Origin: Muribaculaceae bacterium
Lineage (GTDB): Bacteria; Bacteroidota; Bacteroidia; Bacteroidales; Muribaculaceae
Length of the DNA stretch: 64,000 nucleotides
NCBI GenBank assembly: GCA_017620635.1
Contig: JAGAUV010000026.1
Location: 24,682-88,681 of the forward strand
Reading direction: 5' to 3'
Shown here: piece by piece, positions 17,818 through 25,694 of the stretch
Position numbering within the stretch: position 1 is the first letter of the stretch
Layout: the number at the start of each line of letters is the position of its first letter
The notes under the pieces: generated by a model
Seen by the model: the letters and a program-made list of their open reading frames with translations, nothing else
Told to the model about the DNA's origin: nothing
Databases searched by the model: none
Made by a program: the position numbers and the translations under genes

Positions 17818-18591
17818 TCAAATTTTAACTGTCGTGCCTGCGTCGGGATGGAGCAGGGCTGCCGCATCGCAGATACGGACATGCTCTACACCGTCGGCAC
17901 AGCACGACAGGGCATTCTGAAGTTTAGGCACCATGCCTTTCGCGACAGCGCCGCTCTCGCGCATCTGAGCGAACATATCGCCGGTCACTACGGGTATTAC
18001 CGAGCTGTCGTCATCAGGATCGGCGAGGACGCCGGGCTTTTCGAAGCAGAAGGTAATTGCCGCCGACATGACTCCGGCGAGCGAACGCGCTACATTGCCG
18101 GCAACCGAGTCGGCGTTGCAGTTGAGCAGCGTCCCGTTCTTGTCGTGGCATATGGCGCATAACACGGGAGTATAGCCTTGGTCTATCAGCCCCGAGAGGA
18201 ATCCGACGTTTATGCCCGTCGGAACGAGGTCGCCGACGAAACCGAAATCGACAGGATCTGCCGGCCGCCGGGTGGCTGCAATCGTATTGCCGTCGGCTCC
18301 TGACAGCCCGATGGCATTGCATCCCCGTGCCTGCAGCATGGCCACAATGCGCTTGTTGATCAGTCCGGCATATACCATGGTCACGACATCGAGTGTCTGG
18401 CGGTCGGTTATCCTTCGGCCTTCCACCATGCGTGCTTCCAGCCCGAGAGCCTTGCTCAGCCGGGTGGCCTCCTTGCCGCCGCCGTGTATCAGTACCTTCG
18501 GGCCTGACAGCGACGCGAAATCATTGAGGAACGAGTCGAGCGCCTCGGGATTGTCGACAATATTTCCGCCTATCTTTACTACGTTGACCAT
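17818..18591 (-). CDS. argB: Acetylglutamate kinase family (N-acyl-glutamate kinase)
   Basis: A 257-residue amino-acid kinase that phosphorylates N-acyl-glutamate, second step of arginine synthesis. VVKIGGNIVD at the start, IHGGGKEATRL (about 35-45) and GLSGADGNTI are the nucleotide and substrate loops. In a pathway with ArgF' the true substrate is probably N-succinylglutamate. It is 3 bp downstream of argF'. There is no N-terminal arginine-sensing helix of the hexameric type, so strong arginine inhibition is less likely. Confidence 0.93.
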   Translation of the reverse strand: MVNVVKIGGNIVDNPEALDSFLNDFASLSGPKVLIHGGGKEATRLSKALGLEARMVEGRRITDRQTLDVVTMVYAGLINKRIVAMLQARGCNAIGLSGADGNTIAATRRPADPVDFGFVGDLVPTGINVGFLSGLIDQGYTPVLCAICHDKNGTLLNCNADSVAGNVARSLAGVMSAAITFCFEKPGVLADPDDDSSVIPVVTGDMFAQMRESGAVAKGMVPKLQNALSCCADGVEHVRICDAAALLHPDAGTTVKI

Positions 18592-18594
18592 TGC

Positions 18595-19551
18595 TTAATC
18601 GAGGCTTTCGAGTAAACGTTTGATTACCGCCTGGGCTGAAATCTCGCGGTTGGCGGCTTCGGGTATCACTATGCTGCGGTCTGATTCGATTACCTCGTCG
18701 GTTACGATCATATTGCGGCGGACAGGCAGACAGTGCATGAAGTAGGCATTGTCGGTAAGGGCCATCTTGCGAGCGTCGACGGTCCAGCTCCTGTCGGTCG
18801 ACAGCACCTTGCCGTAGTCGGCATCGTTGTATGCCGACCAGTTCTTGGCATATACGAAATCGGCGCCCTCAAAGGCCTTGTCCTGGTTGTATTCTATCCT
18901 TGCGCCGGCAGTGAATGCAGGGTCGAGCTCATAGCCGTGGGGATGCGTTATGACAAGGTCGTAGCCTGCGGCTGTCATCCATTCCGCGAAAGAGTTCGGC
19001 ACTGCCTGGGGCAAGGCTTTGGGATGCGGCGCCCATGTCATCACTACCTTGGGGCGCTCCTTGGTCTTGTATTCTTCTATCGTGATAAGATCGGCGTAGC
19101 TCTGCAGCGGATGGCGCGTGGCGGCCTCCATGCTGAATACGGGGCGACCCGAATAGCGGATGAACTGCTCGATCACACGCTCCTCATAGTCCTCGGCCTT
19201 TGATTTGAGCCCGGCGAACGAACGGACTCCGATAATATCGCAGTAACAGCCCATTACGGGTATCGCCTCGAGCAGATGCTCGGCCTTGTCTCCATCCATG
19301 ATCACGCCACGCTCTGTCTCAAGCTTCCACGCGCCCTGGTTGACGTCGAGCACCATCACGTTCATGCCTAAATTCATGGCGGCTTTCTGTGTCGACAGAC
19401 GGGTACGCAGCGATGAGTTGAAGAATATCATCAGCAGCGTCTTGTTGCGGCCGAGGTCGGAATAGGTAAAGCGGTCTTTTTTTATTTGTAAGGCTTCGGC
19501 GACGGCCATGTCGAGCGGCCCGATGTCGCCTACGCATGTAAATTTCTTCAT
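18595..19551 (-). CDS. argF': N-succinylornithine carbamoyltransferase family (ArgF')
   Basis: A 318-residue transcarbamylase of the N-acyl-ornithine type; length and much of the sequence match, from memory, Bacteroides fragilis SOTCase. The carbamoyl-phosphate motif SSLRTR is at 46-51 and HCLP near 272. Residue 90, within MDGDKAEHLLEA, is Ala; B. fragilis SOTCase has Pro90 there and Xanthomonas N-acetylornithine transcarbamylase has Glu at the equivalent site. This residue is reported to set succinyl versus acetyl preference; a small non-acidic residue fits succinyl. It sits 1 bp after argD and 3 bp before argB. Confidence 0.93.
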   Translation of the reverse strand: MKKFTCVGDIGPLDMAVAEALQIKKDRFTYSDLGRNKTLLMIFFNSSLRTRLSTQKAAMNLGMNVMVLDVNQGAWKLETERGVIMDGDKAEHLLEAIPVMGCYCDIIGVRSFAGLKSKAEDYEERVIEQFIRYSGRPVFSMEAATRHPLQSYADLITIEEYKTKERPKVVMTWAPHPKALPQAVPNSFAEWMTAAGYDLVITHPHGYELDPAFTAGARIEYNQDKAFEGADFVYAKNWSAYNDADYGKVLSTDRSWTVDARKMALTDNAYFMHCLPVRRNMIVTDEVIESDRSIVIPEAANREISAQAVIKRLLESLD

Positions 19552-19552
19552 A

Positions 19553-20680
19553 TCAGAGGATGGTCTTTTTGAATTCGTTTATAAATAATTGTGCCTCGGC
19601 CATAGAGAGCGACAAGGCCGGCAGCAGTCGAAGAGTCGCCTGTCCGGCGCCACCTGTGAATATGTGATGGCCGAACAGCAGCTCGCGGCGCAGCTCGGAG
19701 CCGGAATATCCGTCTACCTCGAAGCCAAGCATCAGTCCGCGGCCACGCACGTCGGTAACTTTGCCGATGGCCTGCAGTTCTTCCTTAAGATACCGGCCGA
19801 CCTTGGCGGCATTCTCCACCAGATTCTCGGCTTCCATGACTTCGAGCACAGCTATTGCTGCCGCGCATGCCAGATGGTTGCCGCCGAAAGTAGTGCCGAG
19901 CATTCCTTTGCGAGCTTCGATGTCGGGCGCTATAAGCAGAGCTCCCATGGGGAAACCGTTGGCTATGCCTTTGGCGCAGCTTATGATATCGGGCCTTATG
20001 CCTGAATGCTGATGTGCGAAGAACTGCCCGGTGCGTCCGTAGCCCGACTGTATTTCGTCGAGGATAAGCTTGGTGCCGTTTGCCCTGCAGGCCTTTTCGG
20101 CTTCCCGGAGGTAAGCGTCGGTGGGCTCGTGTATGCCCGACACTCCCTGTATGCCTTCGATTATCATTGCGGCATACTTGCCTGTGGCGAGTTCGCTTCG
20201 CATTGCCTCGATATCGTTGAGCGGCACGAAGTTCACATTGTCGGTCTTGTTGAAAGGTGCCTGTATCGCCGGATTGTCGGTCGCTGCGACAGCGCCTGAC
20301 GTGCGGCCGTGGAAAGCCTTGCCGACGGCGAGCACATGCTTGCGCCCTGTGGCGAAGGATGCGAGCTTGATGGCGTTCTCGTTGGCCTCGGCGCCTGAGT
20401 TGCACAGGAACAGATGGTAGTCGTCGTAGCCTGATGTTTTGCCGAGCAGCTCGGCAAGGCGAGTCTGTAGGGAGTTCTGTACGGAGTTGGAATAGAATCC
20501 GAGAGCCGCGGCCTGCCTGCTTATCGCTTCGGTATAATGCGGATGCGCGTGGCCTATCGAAATGACGGCATGACCTCCGTAAAGGTCGAGATAGTCGGTG
20601 CCGTCAGCGGTAAACACATGTGATCCTTTGCCGCGTACAGGTTCGATATCGTATAATGAATAAACATCAAATAGTTCCAT
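19553..20680 (-). CDS. argD: Acylornithine aminotransferase
   Basis: A 375-residue class III PLP aminotransferase converting N-acyl-glutamate semialdehyde and glutamate to N-acyl-ornithine and 2-oxoglutarate. The PLP lysine is in ISCAKGIANGFPMGAL near 235; LDEIQSGYGRTG holds the PLP-binding Asp. Gene order argC-argD-argF' places it in the succinyl/acetyl pathway. 4 bp after argC. Confidence 0.96.
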   Translation of the reverse strand: MELFDVYSLYDIEPVRGKGSHVFTADGTDYLDLYGGHAVISIGHAHPHYTEAISRQAAALGFYSNSVQNSLQTRLAELLGKTSGYDDYHLFLCNSGAEANENAIKLASFATGRKHVLAVGKAFHGRTSGAVAATDNPAIQAPFNKTDNVNFVPLNDIEAMRSELATGKYAAMIIEGIQGVSGIHEPTDAYLREAEKACRANGTKLILDEIQSGYGRTGQFFAHQHSGIRPDIISCAKGIANGFPMGALLIAPDIEARKGMLGTTFGGNHLACAAAIAVLEVMEAENLVENAAKVGRYLKEELQAIGKVTDVRGRGLMLGFEVDGYSGSELRRELLFGHHIFTGGAGQATLRLLPALSLSMAEAQLFINEFKKTIL

Positions 20681-20684
20681 TGTG

Positions 20685-21653
20685 TCAGAATGCAGAGGGT
20701 TTGAGACGGAGACCGGTGCGACGGTCGAGGCCGAACATTATGTTCATGTTCTCTACGGCCTGGCCGGATGCTCCCTTGAGCAGATTGTCTTCCGCGCAGG
20801 TTATGAGCAACTTGTCGCCGTGTTTTTCTAAATTGATTATAGCCTTGTTGGTGTTTACCGCCTGCTTGAGATCTACGGGCCTGTCACTTACGACGGTAAA
20901 TGGAGCATTGCGGTAGAAGTCCTTGTAGAGCGCTATCGCATCTTCTTCGCCGAGCGGACAGTCGAGGTGCGTTATGGCGAATATGCCACGGGCGAAGTCG
21001 CCGCGCACAGGCACGAAATTTATCGCGGCGGAGTGGCCGGGCTGCAGCTTTTCGAGTGTCGCGCCTATTTCTGTAAGATGCTGGTGGGTAAACGCTTTGT
21101 ACACCGACAGATTGTCGTTGCGCCAGCTGAAATGTGTCGTGGCCCCGGGCTTCACACCGGCTCCGGTAGAGCCTGTAATGGCCGTGATGCAGATATCGCC
21201 GGCATGAGGGAGCAGACCCTTGTACGCCAGCGGCAGCAGCGACAGCTGTATAGCGGTGGCGAAACAGCCGGGATTGGCAACGGAACGGGCTTTGGCGATT
21301 CGTTCGCTGTTGAGTTCCGGTAGGCCGTACACATAGTTGTCGCTCTCGTCGCGATAGTCCTGTGCCAGATCTATCACTTTAAGATGCTCCGGGCGCTCGT
21401 TCTCGTCCCAGAACTTACGGCTCTGGCCGTGGGCGCCACACATAAACAGCAGATCTGCTTCTTCAAGAGGATGGCTGTCGGAAAAGCATAGATCGGTCTC
21501 GCCGAGCAATCCCTGGTGTACATCCGTTACAGGCTTGAGCGCGTTGCTGGTGGAGTGTACGAACACGATCTCGACTTCGGGATGATTGATCAGCAGACGC
21601 AGGAGCTCGCCGGCAGTATAGCCGGCGCCTCCGATAATACCTATTTTAATCAT
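20685..21653 (-). CDS. argC: N-acyl-gamma-glutamyl-phosphate reductase
   Basis: A 322-residue NADPH-dependent reductase making N-acyl-glutamate semialdehyde. The N-terminal GIIGGAGYTAGELLRLL is the nucleotide-binding loop, and the catalytic Cys lies in NPGCFATA near 128. Length is normal for the short form. It is 12 bp downstream of argG. Confidence 0.97.
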   Translation of the reverse strand: MIKIGIIGGAGYTAGELLRLLINHPEVEIVFVHSTSNALKPVTDVHQGLLGETDLCFSDSHPLEEADLLFMCGAHGQSRKFWDENERPEHLKVIDLAQDYRDESDNYVYGLPELNSERIAKARSVANPGCFATAIQLSLLPLAYKGLLPHAGDICITAITGSTGAGVKPGATTHFSWRNDNLSVYKAFTHQHLTEIGATLEKLQPGHSAAINFVPVRGDFARGIFAITHLDCPLGEEDAIALYKDFYRNAPFTVVSDRPVDLKQAVNTNKAIINLEKHGDKLLITCAEDNLLKGASGQAVENMNIMFGLDRRTGLRLKPSAF

Positions 21654-21665
21654 TTGGCGGCGGTG

Positions 21666-22883
21666 TTATTCGTTTTTGCCGTTGCGCAGCTGATTGTTGT
21701 GATATATCTTCATCTGGTTGGCCAGGATCTTTGTGAAGCCTTTGATGTCGTCGGCTGTCCAGGCTTTGTTGACCTCTCCGTACTCGCCGAAGTCGGTTTT
21801 CATCAGATCAAAGGGAGAGTCTACGCCGACAAGCACATAGCTGTAAGGGCGCAGTAAGAGTTCTACCGTGCCGCTTACGTTGCGCTGGGAGCTTTCGAGC
21901 ATACGCTCGATATCGCGCATTACCGGCTCGAGGTACTGGGCTTCGTGAAGGAACATGCCGTACCATGTGGCCACCTGGTCCTTCCAGTACTGCTGCCACT
22001 TTGTGAGGGTGTGCTTCTCGAGCATTTTGTGAGCCGCGATTATAAGTATCGGGCCTGCGGCTTCGAATCCTACGCGGCCTTTTATGCCTATTATGGTGTC
22101 GCCTATATGCATGTCGCGGCCAATGGCGAAACGGGCGCCGGCAGCCTCGACAGCACGGATGGCATCGACGGGATTGTCGTATGTTTTGCCGTTGACAGCT
22201 TTTATTTCTCCTTTGTCGAAGCTTATTGTGAGCTTTTCGGGCTCGGTGGCTGTAAGCTGTGACGGGTAGGCTTCTTCAGGAAGAGTCTGCTCGGAGTGCA
22301 GTGTCTCTTTGCCGCCTATCGATGTGCCCCAGAGGCCCTTGTTGATCGAGTATTCGAGTTTTTTGAAGTCGGCCTCATAGCCGTGGCTTCTGAGGTATTC
22401 GATCTCGTATTCACGGGTCAGGACCATGTCGCGTGTTGGGGTAATGATTTCGATCTCAGGAGCGAGAATCTGGAATGTGAGGTCGAACCGCACTTGATCG
22501 TTACCGGCGCCTGTCGAGCCGTGGGCTATGGCGTCGGCGCCTATCTTTTTGGCATATTCTATGGTCGCGATAGCCTGGAATATACGCTCCGAGCTTACCG
22601 ATATGGGGTATGTGCCGTTGCGGAGTACGTTGCCGGCAATCATATAGCGTATGCTTTTGTTGTAATACTCGTCGGTCACATCGAGGGTGGCGTGTGAGGC
22701 GGCGCCGAGACGGCGCGATTTGTCGGCGATCACTTCAAGCTCTTCGTCAGAGAAGCCGCCGGTGTTGGCTATTGCGGTGTGAACCTCATATCCGAGATCT
22801 TCGCTGAGGTATTTTACGGCAAACGATGTGTCAAGCCCTCCCGAGAATGCCAGGAGTACTTTCTTCTTTTTTTCTTGTGTCAT
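21666..22883 (-). CDS. argG: Argininosuccinate synthase
   Basis: A 405-residue ATP-dependent ligase joining citrulline and aspartate. The PP-loop motif AFSGGLDTSF (13-22 region) is at the N-terminus; GSTGAGNDQVRFD follows near 120. It is second in the operon, 45 bp after the GNAT gene. Confidence 0.97.
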   Translation of the reverse strand: MTQEKKKKVLLAFSGGLDTSFAVKYLSEDLGYEVHTAIANTGGFSDEELEVIADKSRRLGAASHATLDVTDEYYNKSIRYMIAGNVLRNGTYPISVSSERIFQAIATIEYAKKIGADAIAHGSTGAGNDQVRFDLTFQILAPEIEIITPTRDMVLTREYEIEYLRSHGYEADFKKLEYSINKGLWGTSIGGKETLHSEQTLPEEAYPSQLTATEPEKLTISFDKGEIKAVNGKTYDNPVDAIRAVEAAGARFAIGRDMHIGDTIIGIKGRVGFEAAGPILIIAAHKMLEKHTLTKWQQYWKDQVATWYGMFLHEAQYLEPVMRDIERMLESSQRNVSGTVELLLRPYSYVLVGVDSPFDLMKTDFGEYGEVNKAWTADDIKGFTKILANQMKIYHNNQLRNGKNE

Positions 22884-22928
22884 TGTGTATTGTTTCGATT
22901 TCAGTAGAGTAAAGCTCTGTGCTTGCAG

Positions 22929-23546
22929 CTATTTGAGATGCAGTACTTTGTTTATTGTGTTTTTGAGCTTGATAATGTAGGGGTTTGTCTGTTGGCTCCC
23001 GGAAAGCGGTTGCTTCGGGTCATAAAGCATGCCCGTGCACAGACACATGCGTCGGTTGTTGCGCTGCAGGATGTCGTAGTTCCTGCATCCCTCGCAACCT
23101 CGCCAGAATTCCTCATCATCGGTAAGCTCCGAAAATGTAACCGGTTTATAGCCCATTCGAGAATTGAGCTTCATGACCGGGAGCGATGTAGTGATGGAGA
23201 AAATCTTAGCGAACGGAAATCGAAGTCGAGCCAGCTCGAACGTTTTCGCCTTGATGGCGCCGGCAAGGCCAAGATGGCGGTAATCTGGGTCGACAATCAA
23301 TCCGGATGTCGCTACATAATCACCATGACTCCAGCACTCGATGTAGCTGAACCCGACCAGACGGTCTCCGTGCAACGCAACCACGCTTTTGCCGCCGCTT
23401 ATCTTAGCCGCGATATATTCGGGGGAGCGTTTCGCTATACCTGTGCCTCGCTGTTGCGCCGATTCGTAGATCATATGCACTATCTGCTCGGCATATCGGG
23501 TATGCTCGGGTTCGGCAAACTTCACTGTAATGTCTTTGATGTCCAT
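22929..23546 (-). CDS. GNAT acyltransferase, candidate N-acylglutamate synthase
   Basis: A 205-residue protein with a GNAT core (GFSYIECWSHGDYVATSGLIVDPDYR is split across the acyl-CoA region; RHLGLAGAIK is the P-loop equivalent) and a C-terminal part with three clustered cysteines (GCEGCRNYDILQ, MCLCTG). As first gene of an arginine operon without a classical argA or argJ, it is the likely first-step enzyme acylating glutamate. I recall that the Bacteroides thetaiotaomicron counterpart has been linked to N-succinylglutamate synthesis by genetics. The assignment here is by position and fold. Confidence 0.75.
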   Translation of the reverse strand: MDIKDITVKFAEPEHTRYAEQIVHMIYESAQQRGTGIAKRSPEYIAAKISGGKSVVALHGDRLVGFSYIECWSHGDYVATSGLIVDPDYRHLGLAGAIKAKTFELARLRFPFAKIFSITTSLPVMKLNSRMGYKPVTFSELTDDEEFWRGCEGCRNYDILQRNNRRMCLCTGMLYDPKQPLSGSQQTNPYIIKLKNTINKVLHLK

Positions 23547-23574
23547 TTTGTAAGTTTCCGAAATTAATTGTACA

Positions 23575-23610
23575 CCCCCACAACACGGGCCTGAACCCGG
23601 GCTGCGGGGG
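23575..23610 (-). promoter_or_regulatory. Strong hairpin between tRNA-Pro and the arginine operon
   Basis: On the minus strand a 15-position stem (CCCCCGCAGCCCGGG with CCCGTGTTGTGGGGG, one mismatch and two G-U pairs) closes a 6-base loop. No T-run follows, so it is not a standard terminator. It may stop or process the tRNA-Pro transcript, or act as an attenuator for the arginine operon, which has no recognisable TAnnTTTG promoter in the 97 bp before its first gene. Confidence 0.55.
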
Positions 23611-23643
23611 TAATGTTCGTGAATATGTTATAATTATAACTTG

Positions 23644-23717
23644 TCGGGGTGACAGGATTCGAACCTGCGACCACCTGGTCCCAAACCAGGTGCGCTACCG
23701 GACTGCGCTACGCCCCG
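23644..23717 (-). tRNA. tRNA-Pro (anticodon TGG)
   Basis: A full cloverleaf on the minus strand: acceptor CGGGGCG/CACCCCG (G-U tolerated), D arm GCGC...GCGC, anticodon loop TTTGGGA and T arm GCAGG-TTCGAAT-CCTGT. Discriminator A; CCA is not encoded. Confidence 0.97.
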
Positions 23718-23727
23718 AATGCGACTG

Positions 23728-23757
23728 CAAAGTTAATGCTTTTTTTTTGATTACAAA
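23728..23757 (-). promoter_or_regulatory. Promoter of tRNA-Pro
   Basis: Minus-strand TTTG (23754-23757), 18-bp A/T-rich spacer, TAACTTTG (23728-23735). The start would lie a few bases before the tRNA. Confidence 0.75.
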
Positions 23758-23890
23758 CAATAAAATATCGATTAAAAAAATTGATCTGTTTTTAGACCTC
23801 CTTACTCAATATTTGTTAATGCAGGGATTCGATGGCTGAAAGTTATAAACATTATCTCCACTTATCAACAGCCGCAAGCGGTTATCAACA
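23738..23890 (+). other. AT-rich region with four DnaA-box-like 9-mers (origin candidate)
   Basis: An AT-rich block (23738-23815) is followed by four same-direction 9-mers close to the DnaA box TTATCCACA: TTATAAACA (23843), TTATCTCCA (23852), TTATCAACA (23862) and TTATCAACA (23882). None is a perfect consensus box. CCGCAAGCGG, a small inverted repeat, sits between the last two. Most genes to the left point left and those to the right point right, as around many origins. dnaA is not here, so this could also be a DnaA-regulated parAB promoter. Confidence 0.45.
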
Positions 23891-23904
23891 TAAAAGTGAT
23901 TTTC

Positions 23905-23947
23905 GTGGAACAAAATTTTTTTGTTTCACATATTCTTCGTTACTTTG
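23905..23947 (+). promoter_or_regulatory. parS-like inverted repeat over the parAB promoter
   Basis: GTGGAACAAAA (23905-23915) and TTTTGTTTCAC (23919-23929) form an 11-bp inverted repeat with one G-U step. The arms are the two halves of parS (TGTTTCAC/GTGAAACA) in everted order, one arm with a single change. TTTG (23920-23923) and TTACTTTG (23940-23947) look like a weak -33/-7 promoter with a 16-bp spacer, so the repeat would cover the -33 box and could be an operator. Confidence 0.5.
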
Positions 23948-23976
23948 CATCCACAATCTCTCACACTCGCATAACA

Positions 23977-24762
23977 ATGGGAAAAATCATAGCGATAGCA
24001 AACCAGAAAGGCGGCGTAGGCAAGACCACTACCACCATCAATCTTGCGGCATCACTTGCCGCCGAGGGTAAGAAGGTGCTCATAATCGACGCCGATCCCC
24101 AGGCAAACGCAACGTCAGGTTACGGCATAGATCCCCGGTCGATGACCTCTTCGATTTATGAATGTATGGTCGACGGTTATCCTCTCGACGGCTCCGAGGT
24201 CGCCACTTGTATGGACGGTCTGTTCCTTGTCGGTTCGCGTATCGATCTGGCCGGTGCCGAGATAGAGCTTATATCGAAGCCCGACCGCGAAAATGTACTC
24301 GCGCGGCTTCTAAAGCCTGTCAAGGATAAGTACGATTATATAATCATCGACTGCTCGCCTTCGCTGGGCCTTATAACCGTCAATGCGCTCACTGCAGCTG
24401 ATTCGGTAATTATACCGGTGCAGGCCGAGTATTTCGCGCTTGAAGGTATAAGCAAGTTGCTCAATACGATACGTATCATCAAGTCGCGTCTTAATCCGCA
24501 TCTCGAGATAGAAGGTTTCCTGCTTACCATGTACGATGCCCGTCTTCGTCTGGCAAATCAGATATACGAGGAGCTGAAAGGACATTTCGCCGATATGGTG
24601 TTCAATACCGTGATTCCGCGAAACATACGATTGAGCGAGGCTCCGAGTCATGGCCTGCCGGCCTTGCTCTACGATGGCGAGAGCCGTGGTGCGACAAGTC
24701 ATATCCTGTTGGCAAAGGAACTTATCGCCAAGCACTCAAAGAAACAGAAAATAAGGAGCTGA
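23977..24762 (+). CDS. parA: Chromosome-partitioning ATPase ParA (Soj)
   Basis: A 261-residue ParA/MinD-type ATPase with the deviant Walker A motif [10 protein letters not shown] near residues 11-19 and the [11 protein letters not shown] switch. It works with ParB-parS complexes to segregate origins. The reading frame is open to 23896, but the ATG at 23977 gives the normal start [13 protein letters not shown] and lies after the presumed promoter. It is followed by parB after 53 bp. Confidence 0.96.
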   Translation: MGKIIAIANQKGGVGKTTTTINLAASLAAEGKKVLIIDADPQANATSGYGIDPRSMTSSIYECMVDGYPLDGSEVATCMDGLFLVGSRIDLAGAEIELISKPDRENVLARLLKPVKDKYDYIIIDCSPSLGLITVNALTAADSVIIPVQAEYFALEGISKLLNTIRIIKSRLNPHLEIEGFLLTMYDARLRLANQIYEELKGHFADMVFNTVIPRNIRLSEAPSHGLPALLYDGESRGATSHILLAKELIAKHSKKQKIRS

Positions 24763-24815
24763 GATAAGAGCCCCTGCGGCCGATTCTTTTGTCACAAACC
24801 GAAAAATTAAGTCAT

Positions 24816-25694
24816 ATGTCAGTAAAACGCAATGCCCTCGGGCGCGGACTTGATACTTTGATACCTATGGACGATGTGCCGGCTCGCGGCACATCGGCTA
24901 TCAATGATATACCTCTCGATTCGATCACTCCTAATCCCGACCAGCCCCGTAAGATGTTTGACGACGAGGCTCTCGAGGAACTCGCTTCATCTGTCCGACA
25001 GCTCGGCATCATTCAGCCGCTGTCCCTACGCAAGACAGGCCCCGACAGCTATCAGATCATAGCCGGCGAACGCCGATACCGCGCCGCTCTCATGGCCGGT
25101 CTGACTTCCGTACCTGCCTATATACGCACGGCAAATGACGTGGAACTGACCGAAATGGCTCTTATCGAGAACATTCAGCGTGAGGACCTCAACGCTATAG
25201 AAATTGCTCTTACATTCCGCAAACTCATTGACCAGTACAATCTTACTCAGGAAGAGATGAGCAAGCGCATAGGCAAAAAACGTGCTACAGTAGCCAATTT
25301 CCTGCGCCTGCTGCGTCTGCCTGCCGAGGTTCAGCTCGGCCTGCGCGACAGACTCGTGGATATGGGTCATGCGCGAGCCTTGCTCACGATATCCGATCCG
25401 GCCCTGCAGCTTAAGCTGTATAATGAGATACTCAAGCAAGGCCTGTCGGTGCGCAGGGTAGAGGAGCTGGCGAAACAATACGAGAACGGTAACGTGGCCG
25501 CTAAATCACGTTGCAGGCCTGCGATGAACGACAGCGATTACGATGTGCTCAAGCGTCATCTTTCGTCGGTATTCCGTACACCGGTGCAGTTCTCCTGTAA
25601 CAAGCAGGGGCGTGGACGTATTACATTCCAGTTCAAAGACGAAAGCGAGCTCGAACGTCTTATCACACTCTTTGACTCTCTCAAAAATGAATAA
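24816..25694 (+). CDS. parB: Chromosome-partitioning protein ParB (Spo0J)
   Basis: A 292-residue ParB CTPase. The N-terminal domain has PNPDQPRKMFDDEALEEL and the GERRYRAALMAG motif (CTP/parS gating); a helix-turn-helix follows (LTQEEMSKRIGKKRATVANF), then a C-terminal dimer domain. The ATG at 24816 gives MSVKRNALGRGLDTLIP, the usual ParB start, preferred over an in-frame start 27 bp upstream. Its last 8 bases overlap the start of the next gene. Confidence 0.96.
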   Translation: MSVKRNALGRGLDTLIPMDDVPARGTSAINDIPLDSITPNPDQPRKMFDDEALEELASSVRQLGIIQPLSLRKTGPDSYQIIAGERRYRAALMAGLTSVPAYIRTANDVELTEMALIENIQREDLNAIEIALTFRKLIDQYNLTQEEMSKRIGKKRATVANFLRLLRLPAEVQLGLRDRLVDMGHARALLTISDPALQLKLYNEILKQGLSVRRVEELAKQYENGNVAAKSRCRPAMNDSDYDVLKRHLSSVFRTPVQFSCNKQGRGRITFQFKDESELERLITLFDSLKNE

